Assembly (NCBI GenBank): GCA_015490675.1
Contig: WFXI01000313.1
Location: 1 to 16,975 of the forward strand
Direction: 5' to 3'
Source of the DNA: Hydrogenothermaceae bacterium
Lineage (GTDB): Bacteria; Aquificota; Aquificia; Aquificales; Hydrogenothermaceae
DNA: 16,975 nt
The notes under the pieces were generated by a model. The model made no database searches and was not told the origin of the DNA. It saw nothing but the letters and a program-made list of their open reading frames with translations. Positions 7,211-15,042 of this stretch are shown here, piece by piece (position 1 is the first letter of the stretch; every line of letters starts with the position of its first letter). Position numbers and translations under genes: made by a program.

Positions 7211-7227
7211 TGAATGATTATTCATTT
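7208..7227. promoter_or_regulatory. TetR-type operator at the hydA start (copy 3 of 3)
   Basis: Perfect 8-bp arms AAATGAAT (7208-7215) and ATTCATTT (7220-7227) around GATT. It is the best of the three copies. It directly abuts the hydA ribosome-binding site GGAGGG at 7228-7233, so a bound repressor would sit on or just after the start of transcription. Confidence 0.75.
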
Positions 7228-7239
7228 GGAGGGATTAAA

Positions 7240-8481
7240 ATGCAATTTTTCAGCAGAGAACATCTCAGGAATGTCTTTACAAAACCTACAAATTATGTAA
7301 ATACAAACAGAGGAGAAGCATATTATAAAGCTTTATATGAAAAAATGAGAAAAAGGCTTGATGAACTTAAAGCTATGGAGCCTGTTAGAGAAGTTGATGT
7401 TAAATTCGAAAAAATGCTTGATATGTGGGAACTTTCAAGAAGGGATTTTTTAAAGTGGGTGTCTGCTACAACAGCACTTTTAATGTTACCTCCTACTTTT
7501 GAACCCCTTGTGGCTGAAGCTGCAGAGGTTATGAATAGAATTCCTGTTATATGGATAAATATACAGGATTGTGATGGAAATTCTGAAGCTTTACTTCGTT
7601 CTTCTGCCCCTACTGTTGATGAATTAATACTTGATTACTTATCTCTTGAATATCATGAAACACTGATGGCTGCTGCAGGAGATCAGGCCGAAGAAGCTCT
7701 AGAAAAGGCAGTACACGACTTTAGAGGAAAATATCTATTATTTGTTGAAGGTTCTATTCCTGTTGGAATGCCTGAAGCATTTACTATAGGAAGACACCCA
7801 GAAACAGGAGTTGAAAGAGTTCAAAGACTTGCTAAAGATGCAGCTGCAGTTATAGCTGTTGGGGCTTGTGCATCTTTTGGCGGAATTCCTGCTGCTTATC
7901 CAAATCCGACAGGTGCAGTTGGAGTTATGGATGTAGTAAAAGGAAAGCCTGTTGTAAATATTCCAGCTTGCCCTGCAAATCCAACAAATATGGTTGGAGT
8001 AATTATGCATTACATTTTGACTGGAGAACTACCAGAGTTAGATAGCCTATTAAGACCTAAGTTTGCCTTCGGATATAGAATCCACGATAACTGTGAAAGA
8101 AGAGCTCACTTTGATGCTGGTGAATTTGTTGAAGAATGGGGAGATGAAGGAGCTAAAAATAACTTCTGTCTTTATAAAATGGGATGTAAGGGACCATTTA
8201 CATTTAACAACTGCTCAATAGTTAGATACAACGATGGAACAAACTGGCCAATTGGAGTTGGTAGAGGATGTATAGGTTGTTCTGAACCAGATTTTTGGGA
8301 TAAATATGCAACAGAAAGACCACTTGCTGCGTCTAATATTAAACCTCCAGGATTAACGGGGGTTGAATCTACAGTAGATCAAGTGGGTCTTGGAATATTA
8401 ACTGCGACAGCTATTGGTATTGGAGTTCATGCTGTTGCAAGCTTAGTTGCTGGTAAAAAAAATGATCAGAACAACCAATAG
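7240..8481 (+). CDS. hydA: Membrane-bound [NiFe] hydrogenase small subunit, Tat-exported
   Basis: 413 residues from ATG 7240, chosen because GGAGGG (7228-7233) precedes it; an in-frame ATG at 7210 lies inside the operator and lacks a ribosome-binding site. The Tat motif S66-R-R-D-F-L-K and a hydrophobic stretch end near AEAA95; the 65-residue region before it is long for this family. A C-terminal helix (382-405, with H397) anchors it next to the cytochrome b. Proximal-cluster ligands are C111, C210 (VGACASFGG) and C244 (PACPANP). The fourth position is N114 (QDCDGN) where prototype group 1 enzymes have Cys. The extra Cys of the [4Fe-3S] oxygen-tolerant type are absent (G113, G215). Distal and medial motifs RIHDNCERR, CLYKMGCKGP, NNCS and GCIGCSEP are intact. 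The signal and tail resemble Campylobacterota HydA. Confidence 0.95.
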   Translation: MQFFSREHLRNVFTKPTNYVNTNRGEAYYKALYEKMRKRLDELKAMEPVREVDVKFEKMLDMWELSRRDFLKWVSATTALLMLPPTFEPLVAEAAEVMNRIPVIWINIQDCDGNSEALLRSSAPTVDELILDYLSLEYHETLMAAAGDQAEEALEKAVHDFRGKYLLFVEGSIPVGMPEAFTIGRHPETGVERVQRLAKDAAAVIAVGACASFGGIPAAYPNPTGAVGVMDVVKGKPVVNIPACPANPTNMVGVIMHYILTGELPELDSLLRPKFAFGYRIHDNCERRAHFDAGEFVEEWGDEGAKNNFCLYKMGCKGPFTFNNCSIVRYNDGTNWPIGVGRGCIGCSEPDFWDKYATERPLAASNIKPPGLTGVESTVDQVGLGILTATAIGIGVHAVASLVAGKKNDQNNQ

Positions 8482-8494
8482 GAGGTATAAATAA

Positions 8495-10234
8495 ATGGCT
8501 ACTAAAGAGAGAATCGTAATAGACCCAATTACAAGAATTGAAGGACACTTAAGAATAGAAGTTGTTATTGATGAAAACAACAGAATTGTTGATGCCTACA
8601 GCTCTTCTACTATGTGGAGAGGAATTGAAACAATTTTAAAAGGTAGAGATGCTAGAGACTGTGGTCTTATGGCTATGAGGATATGTGGAGTTTGTACAGG
8701 TACACATTACCAAAGAAGCATTGAAGCTGCAGAACATGCCCTTGGGATAACAATTCCAAAAAATGCGAGATTAGTTAGGAACCTTATTCAAGGTTCTTTA
8801 TATTTACATGACCATGTAGTTCATTTTTATCATCTTCATGCTTTAGACTGGGTTGATGTTGTTTCTGCTTTAAAGGCAGACCCTTACAAAGCTGCCAAAA
8901 TAGCTGAAAATTATTCTGATAATCCATGGAATAACTCTCCAAATAGATATAAAGCTATTCAAGATAGACTTAAAAAGTTTGTAGAAGGTGGAAGACTTGG
9001 GCCTTTTGCAAATGCTTACTGGGGAAATAAAGCTTATAAATTTTCTCCTGAACAGAATTTAATTGCTACAACACACTACCTTGATGCACTTGAAGCTCAA
9101 AGATGGATGGCTCAAATGATGGCAGTTTGGGGAGGTAAAAATCCGCACCCTCAATCAATAGTTGTTGGTGGAGTAACATGTGTAAGGGATTTAAAAGACC
9201 CCTCAAGACACGCTTTATTTAAAGAATTATTAGAAAAATCAAGAGATTTTGTTCTAAGAGCTTATATACCAGACATTATTATGGCAGGGGAAGTTTACAA
9301 AGATGAAGCTCTAAATGGAGTTGGAGCTGGACTTGGAAATTACCTTGCTTATGGGGGATTTAGATTAGACGATAATCCTATGTATAAAGGCAAAACATTA
9401 TTCCCATCAGGGGTAGTTTTAAATAAAGACTTATCAAAAGTAATACCATTTGACCAGCAAAAAGTTGCAGAAGATGTAACCCATAGCTGGTATGAGTATG
9501 AGGGAACAGATAAACCTTTACACCCTTGGGATGGTCAAACAAATCCAAAATACACAGGATTTGATGAAAATGGTCTATTAAAAGTAGAGGAAAAATACTC
9601 ATGGATAAAATCTCCTATATATGATGACTATAGAGTAGAAGTTGGACCATTAGCAAGGATGGTTGTTGGATATGCTTCAGGAGATGAAAGAATAAAATCT
9701 TATGTAGATAAAGCATTAAAACTTGCAGGATTACCTCCAAAAGCTCTATTTTCTACTGTTGGAAGAACTGCTGCAAGGGCAATAGAAACTTGGTTAATGG
9801 CAGATATGATGATGGAGTGGTCAGATGAACTTGCAACAAACTGTGCACAAGGAGATTTATCAACATGGACAGAGTTTGATTATGATGAGTTAACAAAAGG
9901 GAAAGAACTAAAGGGGTACGGTCTTGAAGAAGCCCCAAGAGGTTCTCTTGGACACTGGATTAGAATAGTGGATGGAAAGATTGCAAACTATCAGGCAGTA
10001 GTTCCATCAACATGGAATGCAGCCCCAAGAGATTATAAAGGTAGAATGGGAGCTTATGAAGCTGCAATAACAAGCAATACTGTAGTTGTTGACCCTCATC
10101 AACCTGTGGAAATATTAAGAACTGTTCACTCATTTGACCCATGTATTGCCTGTGCAGTTCATATTATAGATACAAAAGGCAAAGAATTAGGGGTTTATAA
10201 GGTTGAACCAATAGGAGGTCTTTGCAATGTATGA
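8495..10234 (+). CDS. hydB: Membrane-bound [NiFe] hydrogenase large subunit
   Basis: 579-residue catalytic subunit that oxidises H2 on the outer face of the membrane after export with HydA's Tat signal. The first motif is RICGVCTGTH (62-71; C64, C67) and the second is DPCIACAVH (548-556; C550, C553). A 23-residue tail follows H556 and should be removed by the HydD protease after Ni insertion. Gas-channel positions are V66 and L114 (in HFYHLHALDW), the standard catalytic pair. Other signatures are ITRIEGHLRIE, PHPQSIVVGG, VGPLARM and LEEAPRGSLGHW. AGGAGGT at 8480-8486 gives the start. The stop overlaps the hydC start by eight bases, and the hydC ribosome-binding site lies within the codons for the cleaved tail, so their translation is tied together. 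Confidence 0.97.
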   Translation: MATKERIVIDPITRIEGHLRIEVVIDENNRIVDAYSSSTMWRGIETILKGRDARDCGLMAMRICGVCTGTHYQRSIEAAEHALGITIPKNARLVRNLIQGSLYLHDHVVHFYHLHALDWVDVVSALKADPYKAAKIAENYSDNPWNNSPNRYKAIQDRLKKFVEGGRLGPFANAYWGNKAYKFSPEQNLIATTHYLDALEAQRWMAQMMAVWGGKNPHPQSIVVGGVTCVRDLKDPSRHALFKELLEKSRDFVLRAYIPDIIMAGEVYKDEALNGVGAGLGNYLAYGGFRLDDNPMYKGKTLFPSGVVLNKDLSKVIPFDQQKVAEDVTHSWYEYEGTDKPLHPWDGQTNPKYTGFDENGLLKVEEKYSWIKSPIYDDYRVEVGPLARMVVGYASGDERIKSYVDKALKLAGLPPKALFSTVGRTAARAIETWLMADMMMEWSDELATNCAQGDLSTWTEFDYDELTKGKELKGYGLEEAPRGSLGHWIRIVDGKIANYQAVVPSTWNAAPRDYKGRMGAYEAAITSNTVVVDPHQPVEILRTVHSFDPCIACAVHIIDTKGKELGVYKVEPIGGLCNV

Positions 10235-10925
10235 AAAAGTTAAAAGAATGACTGCAACAATGAGAATTATTCACTGGATAAATGTGTTTTCAATAATTAC
10301 TGCTGTTGTAACTGGACTTTACATAGCTAATCCTTACTTTCAGGCTTTAATTGCAGAGCCTGCGGCTCACAAGTATGTAATGGCTTATAACAGACTTTTT
10401 CATTTCTTTGCAGCACTACTTCTTGATGTGGTTTCTATTGTTATTTTTTACCTATACTTTGCAAGTAGATTCGAAAAAGTTTATAAAAAAATAATACCTA
10501 ACAAACAAAATCTTAAGGAATTTTGGGAAGTATTTTTGAACCTAATAACATTAAATAGAAGAAAAAATTTTGACAGTTCTCATTTAGATAGTTTTAATGC
10601 TGTTTATTTTACTATTTTACATCTTCTTTTACTCTGGATGCTGTTCACAGGATTTTATATGTATGTTCAAGGGCTTGAAAGTGGATTATCTGCAATAGGT
10701 TCATGGTGGCCAGCACTTCTTCATTTAGCAACTGATTGGGTAGGTTGGTTACTTGGAGGACATGCAGGAGTTAGATGGTGGCATCACTTTACAATGTGGT
10801 TAATTTTATCTTGGGTTGCATTTCATATTTACTATCAAGTGTGGAGAACAATCTTTTGGAAGGAAGGCGATATAGGTATTGTATTTGGTGGATATAAATT
10901 TAAAAAACCAGCAAAAGAGGTATAA
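10227..10925 (+). CDS. hydC: Hydrogenase cytochrome b subunit (membrane anchor, quinone reduction)
   Basis: 232 residues with four membrane helices at about 14-35, 57-78, 127-148 and 186-206. It is a di-heme cytochrome b that takes electrons from HydA and reduces quinone. Likely heme-ligand His are H16 (RIIHW), H59 (LFHFF), H186 or H187 (WWHHF) and H200 (FHIYY), matching the family pattern, including the HAGVRWWHH block before the last helix. The ATG at 10227 overlaps the end of hydB and is preceded by AGGAGG at 10213-10218. It is followed by a hairpin before hydD. With HydA and HydB it forms the standard three-subunit H2:quinone oxidoreductase. Confidence 0.95.
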   Translation: MYEKVKRMTATMRIIHWINVFSIITAVVTGLYIANPYFQALIAEPAAHKYVMAYNRLFHFFAALLLDVVSIVIFYLYFASRFEKVYKKIIPNKQNLKEFWEVFLNLITLNRRKNFDSSHLDSFNAVYFTILHLLLLWMLFTGFYMYVQGLESGLSAIGSWWPALLHLATDWVGWLLGGHAGVRWWHHFTMWLILSWVAFHIYYQVWRTIFWKEGDIGIVFGGYKFKKPAKEV

Positions 10926-10956
10926 GCAAGTCTCCATGGGGCTTGCCTCCTTTTTC
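10926..10956 (+). terminator. Possible attenuating terminator between hydC and hydD
   Basis: GCAAGTC (10926-10932) pairs with GGCTTGC (10940-10946) with one G-T wobble, then CCTCCTTTTTCC. The T run starts four bases after the stem, so the terminator is probably weak. Partial termination here would give more structural subunits than maturation proteins, a common operon design. The first base follows the hydC stop. Confidence 0.5.
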
Positions 10957-10973
10957 CTTTTAAGGAGTGCATT

Positions 10974-11555
10974 ATGAAAAAAATAGCTGTTGTAGGTGTA
11001 GGAAACATCCTTTTTAAAGATGAAGGAATTGGAGTTTTTATCGTTAAATATTTACAGGAAAACTATGTATTTAAACCTAAAATTGATTTAATTGATGCTG
11101 GAACCCTTGGATTTAGACTAATGGAATATTTAGAAGATTATGACAATATAATACTTGTTGATACTATATCTATAAAAGATAAAGCTGGTTCTGTCTATAG
11201 ACTAACTGCTGAAGATTTAGCTGGAATAGGTTCTTATCACCAAACAGCTCATGAAGTTGAAGTTTTACAAATGCTTGAATTAACAGCTTTAAAAGGAAAA
11301 AGAGCTGAAACTATAATTATTGGAATTGTACCTGAAAATATATGTATTTCAGAGATAGGTTTAACAAAACCTTTAGAGAATGAAGGCTTTAAAACTGCTA
11401 CATATCAGGTTTTAAAAGAGCTTGAAAAGCTTGAAATTAAATATGAAAAAGTGAACAGCTTATCATTAAGAGATGTTGTAATTAAACATTTTGGTTCTTA
11501 CAACGGTGAACTTGTGAAGCAGAGGATAGGAGATGAAAACTATAGAAACTGTTAA
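10974..11555 (+). CDS. hydD: Hydrogenase maturation endopeptidase (HyaD/HupD/HybD family)
   Basis: 193 residues. This Ni-dependent-recognition protease removes the C-terminal peptide of HydB after Ni is inserted. The start GVGNILFKDEGIGV carries E17; D63 (in IILVDT) and H93 (in QTAHEV) complete the three Ni-contact residues known from HybD. The length is somewhat above the usual 160-180 residues because of a C-terminal extension after about residue 155. AAGGAG at 10962-10967 supports the ATG. Its last 23 bases overlap the start of the HypF-like gene. The sensor large subunit at 5791 lacks a peptide for it to cut, so HydB is the only evident substrate in the window. Confidence 0.95.
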   Translation: MKKIAVVGVGNILFKDEGIGVFIVKYLQENYVFKPKIDLIDAGTLGFRLMEYLEDYDNIILVDTISIKDKAGSVYRLTAEDLAGIGSYHQTAHEVEVLQMLELTALKGKRAETIIIGIVPENICISEIGLTKPLENEGFKTATYQVLKELEKLEIKYEKVNSLSLRDVVIKHFGSYNGELVKQRIGDENYRNC

Positions 11556-13644
11556 ATTAAAAATAGAATTTGAATTTCTATCTGGAAATGAAAATATATT
11601 TAGGTTAATAAAACAAATAGCAGAAGAGGAAAATATCAAAGGTGTACTAAAAAGAAAAAATGATAAAGTAATTATCTATGTAGATAGTCCTTTAGAAAGC
11701 ATAAAAAGATTCGTAGATAAACTTGGTAAAAAGTTACCTCTTTCAATATTTATGAAGCAGGCTAATATTGAGGCAATAGAAAATATACCTGACAAATTAA
11801 AAGAAGGTTTTAAAATAGACACAACTTTAAATGTTTTGCCTCAAAATTTATCTACATGTCCTGAATGTTTAGAAAAACTATTTAATCCAGAAAGTAGAAA
11901 ATTTTACTACCCATTCATTTCCTGTGAATTTTGTGGAAGCCATTACTCATACTTATATAAGTATCCTTTCAAAAGGGAAAATACAGTATTTAAATTTTTT
12001 CAAAAATGCGAGAAATGTAAAAATGAAGGGGATTATCCATTAAATTCATGTTTTGAATGTTTAACTCCTCTTTATATTAAAAAAGGCGAACATGAAAAAT
12101 ATGCGTTTGATGGAGAAAAATCTTTTAGTGCTTTTAACTCTGTAGCTGGAGTTATTGATAAAGGCAATATATTAGAAGTTTATACTACAAATGGAAAAAA
12201 ACTTATAGGGAAAATAACAGAAGAAAACATAAAGAAATTAAAAACTATTAAAAAAGGAAAACCTATTGTCATTTTAATAACAAATCCTAAAATTTTAAAT
12301 AAAATTGCCTATTTAACAGATACAGAAATAAAAGCTTTAGCTTCTCAGGAAAAACCAATATTAATTACACAGGCCAAAGATTTTCCTGAAAAAAATTTAG
12401 TTTCTGTTGCAGAAAATTTTATAAATATAAAGCTTCCAGATGAACCAATTTTAATTTTGTTGGCAAAACACTTATTAGAAAGGGGCATTAGCTATGTGTT
12501 TATAGCAGATAGTGAAGAAAATCAAACAATTACAGACTTTCACCTTGAAGTAGACCTGCCAGTAATAAATAAACAACAGGAGACCTATGTTTTTGCAGTT
12601 CAAGGGAATATTTTAATAAAAGAAGGTGAAAAAGGAATTTTTCCAAATATAATACATTCTAAAAAAATCGGTAATCTATCTATTGCTGAAGATTTCGCAG
12701 TTTTAGATTTAGGAAATGGAGAATATTTAATAGATAAAAAAGAAAAAATTCTTTTACAACTTGAGGATTTTGTGGATAAGTTAAATAATGTAAATACCCT
12801 AAATGGAGAATATGAAGAAATAAAAGTAAAATATAAAAATAAAAATTCATTTAAAGCTTATGAAGGTGCAATTTTATCTGTAATAGCAGAACATAATAAA
12901 TTTGAAGAAGGAACAGTTGGAATATACTTTTCCTACTATGCAAATCAAGATGTTATAGCAGTTAAAAGATTTAATGAAAAATTAAAGCCTATAATCTGGA
13001 TAAAACCATCAATAACCTATGGAAACATAAAAAATGATGCCTACTGGATTTTCGAGAAAATAAAACAATCTTCAGAAGAAGGAAATAGACTTGTTAATAA
13101 TTTTATGAATAAGTTCCCAGAGGTAAAAGAAAAAATAGAAAAGCCAGAAGATAATGTAAAAGGTAAAAGTATAAACAGCTTAACTCATATTTTGAATATA
13201 ATTGCTTATTTAACAAATATTTTTCCAAAAGAAAATATAAACTATTTTGAAGAACCATATCTATATTTACAAGCTAAATCTTTAGACTTTAAAGGAAATC
13301 AAGGTCTCATAGTAGATTTTATCTTAGATGAAGAAAATGGAATGTTTTATTTTGATTGGATAAAAACTATACAAAGTGTTTTATCTTATAAAATTGCCGG
13401 TGTAGAAGATGAAATGATAGCTTTTTCCATTTTTGAGAGTTTAGGAAATAGATTAAAAGAAGAAAGTGCAAAAATTATGGATAAACTAAAACTTAAAAAT
13501 ATAGCCATTTGTGGAAATTTCTTTTCAAATCCAGTATTGACAGGAAGATTTTTAAAACACTTTGGAGGAAGTTACAGTATTATTACAAATAGAAAACTTC
13601 CTATAGACAAGCAAAGCATAGCTTTTGGAGGAATATTTGTTTAA
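11533..13644 (+). CDS. hydE: HypF-family protein with degenerate catalytic motifs (HydE-like)
   Basis: 703 residues laid out like HypF, the carbamoyltransferase that starts CN ligand synthesis, but changed at nearly every catalytic motif. The acylphosphatase-like start (about 1-80) lacks VQGVGF, though an Arg (R24) survives. Both zinc fingers are intact: C109/C112, C131/C134, C159/C162, C173/C176. In the YrdC-like part the LRxRKxRxxKPF motif becomes LKTIKKGKPIVIL. In the Kae1-like part, DLHPxY becomes DLGNGEYL (near 392) and the QHHxAH His cluster is lost before IAEH (near 452). A final motif reads CGNFFSNPVL instead of SGGVFQN. No frameshift or stop interrupts it. Position and relation to HypF match HydE of the Wolinella/Helicobacter hydABCDE operon, so the symbol is by position. 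It is probably a scaffold rather than an enzyme; an intact HypF should exist elsewhere. Confidence 0.75.
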   Translation: MKTIETVKLKIEFEFLSGNENIFRLIKQIAEEENIKGVLKRKNDKVIIYVDSPLESIKRFVDKLGKKLPLSIFMKQANIEAIENIPDKLKEGFKIDTTLNVLPQNLSTCPECLEKLFNPESRKFYYPFISCEFCGSHYSYLYKYPFKRENTVFKFFQKCEKCKNEGDYPLNSCFECLTPLYIKKGEHEKYAFDGEKSFSAFNSVAGVIDKGNILEVYTTNGKKLIGKITEENIKKLKTIKKGKPIVILITNPKILNKIAYLTDTEIKALASQEKPILITQAKDFPEKNLVSVAENFINIKLPDEPILILLAKHLLERGISYVFIADSEENQTITDFHLEVDLPVINKQQETYVFAVQGNILIKEGEKGIFPNIIHSKKIGNLSIAEDFAVLDLGNGEYLIDKKEKILLQLEDFVDKLNNVNTLNGEYEEIKVKYKNKNSFKAYEGAILSVIAEHNKFEEGTVGIYFSYYANQDVIAVKRFNEKLKPIIWIKPSITYGNIKNDAYWIFEKIKQSSEEGNRLVNNFMNKFPEVKEKIEKPEDNVKGKSINSLTHILNIIAYLTNIFPKENINYFEEPYLYLQAKSLDFKGNQGLIVDFILDEENGMFYFDWIKTIQSVLSYKIAGVEDEMIAFSIFESLGNRLKEESAKIMDKLKLKNIAICGNFFSNPVLTGRFLKHFGGSYSIITNRKLPIDKQSIAFGGIFV

Positions 13645-13656
13645 GGAGGACTAAGA

Positions 13657-13914
13657 ATGTGCCTTTCAATACCGTCTAAAATAATAGAAATATTACCTGA
13701 TAATTATGCAATTGTAGATACAATGGGAGTAAAAAGGAAAGTCTCTTTAGACCTTATGCCTGAACCTGTAGATATAGGAGATTATGTTCTAATCCATGTA
13801 GGATACGCAATGACAAAAATGCGAGAAGAAGATGCCCTTGAAAGTATAAAAGTTTATGAGGAGATTATTAGACATATGGAGGAAGAAGAAAGAAAAGAAA
13901 TTTTTGGAGAATAG
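13657..13914 (+). CDS. hypC: HypC, hydrogenase maturation chaperone
   Basis: 85 residues beginning MCLSIPSKI, the family hallmark. After Met removal C2 is the residue that holds the Fe(CN)2CO unit with HypD and contacts the large-subunit precursor. The small beta-barrel continues with VDTMGVKRKVSLDLM and DYVLIHVGYAM, also typical. AAGGAGG at 13643-13649 precedes the ATG. It lies two bases from hypD, its partner in iron-ligand assembly. Confidence 0.97.
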   Translation: MCLSIPSKIIEILPDNYAIVDTMGVKRKVSLDLMPEPVDIGDYVLIHVGYAMTKMREEDALESIKVYEEIIRHMEEEERKEIFGE

Positions 13915-13916
13915 TT

Positions 13917-15029
13917 ATGCCTAATATAAATTATTTAAAAGACTTTAGAGACTCAAAAAGAATTCAGGCTTTGGCAAAACTAATCAAGAAAGAAGCGAAC
14001 AGACCATTAAACATAATGGAAGTTTGTGGAGGGCATACACACACTATAATGAAATACGGTTTAAAACAGCTGTTACCCGAAGAAATAGATTTTATCCATG
14101 GTCCTGGTTGTCCTGTCTGCATAATGCCAAAAGAAAGAATAGACCATGCTATAGCATTGGCACAGGATGAAAATAATATAATTGCAACTCTTGGAGATAT
14201 GATTAGAGTCCCCGGTTCTAAAAGTTCACTTCAAAAAGAAAGGGCAAAAGGCAAAAATATTAAAATGGTCTATGCCCCATCTGATATTTTGAAAATAGCT
14301 AAGGAAAATCCAGATAAAAATGTTATATATTTCGCAATTGGATTTGAAACCACAACTCCCATGACAGCTGCACTTATAGAAAAAGTCCTAAAAGAAAATA
14401 TCAAAAATATCTACTTTCATATAAACCATGTTCTTGTCCCACCTCCTGTCAAAGCAATAATGGACAGCGGAGAGGCAAAAATAGATGCTTTCATAGGACC
14501 TTCCCATGTATCTGTAATAGCAGGAGCAAAAATTTATAAAGAGATTGTTGATTTATATCAGACTCCTGTTGTTGTAGCTGGATTTGAACCTGTAGATATT
14601 ATGGAAAGCATCCTCTGGATTATCAGGCAGTTTAAAGAAAACAGAAGAGAAGTAGAAATTCAGTATAAAAGGGCTGTTACTTGGGAAGGAAACACAAAAG
14701 CACAGGAAATGATAAATAAATATATGGAACCCCGAGAAATATTTAGATGGAGAGGTATTGGAGATATTCCATTTTCTGCTCTAAAGCTAAAAGATGAATA
14801 TTCATATTTAGACGCAGAAAAAGTTTTTGCTGATATTCTGCCAAATCAACCAATTGACGACCACAAGCTATGTATATGTGGAGATATTTTAAAAGGTGTG
14901 GCAAAACCATACCAATGCAAAGTTTTCGGAACGTCCTGCACACCTCAAAATCCACTTGGTTCTTGCATGGTATCTTCAGAAGGAGCCTGTGCAGCCTATT
15001 ACAAATATGGAAAGTTAGAACTGGTTTAA
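13917..15029 (+). CDS. hypD: HypD, scaffold for Fe(CN)2CO assembly
   Basis: 370 residues, standard length. MEVCGGHTH (34-42; C37) and GPGCPVC (62-68; C65, C68) hold the redox-active and Fe-binding Cys. The C-terminal part CICGDILKG, TSCTPQNPLGSCMVSSEGACAAYY provides the [4Fe-4S] Cys ligands. With HypC and HypE it builds the iron-cyanide-CO unit in the cytoplasm. The start lies two bases past the hypC stop without a clear ribosome-binding site, so translational coupling is likely. Confidence 0.97.
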   Translation: MPNINYLKDFRDSKRIQALAKLIKKEANRPLNIMEVCGGHTHTIMKYGLKQLLPEEIDFIHGPGCPVCIMPKERIDHAIALAQDENNIIATLGDMIRVPGSKSSLQKERAKGKNIKMVYAPSDILKIAKENPDKNVIYFAIGFETTTPMTAALIEKVLKENIKNIYFHINHVLVPPPVKAIMDSGEAKIDAFIGPSHVSVIAGAKIYKEIVDLYQTPVVVAGFEPVDIMESILWIIRQFKENRREVEIQYKRAVTWEGNTKAQEMINKYMEPREIFRWRGIGDIPFSALKLKDEYSYLDAEKVFADILPNQPIDDHKLCICGDILKGVAKPYQCKVFGTSCTPQNPLGSCMVSSEGACAAYYKYGKLELV

Positions 15030-15042
15030 AAGGGGGAAATTT

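Noticed and set aside
7210..7239. ATG at 7210 as the hydA start, adding ten residues
   Set aside because: It lies inside the best operator copy, has no ribosome-binding site, and the ATG at 7240 follows GGAGGG at the right distance.
9378..10142. Minus-strand ORFs of 60-74 codons opposite hydB
   Set aside because: Shadows of the conserved hydB frame, rich in Leu as expected for antisense frames.
11533..13644. HypF-like gene as a decaying pseudogene
   Set aside because: The 703-codon frame is unbroken, all zinc Cys are retained and translation overlaps hydD, so selective change of function is more likely than decay.
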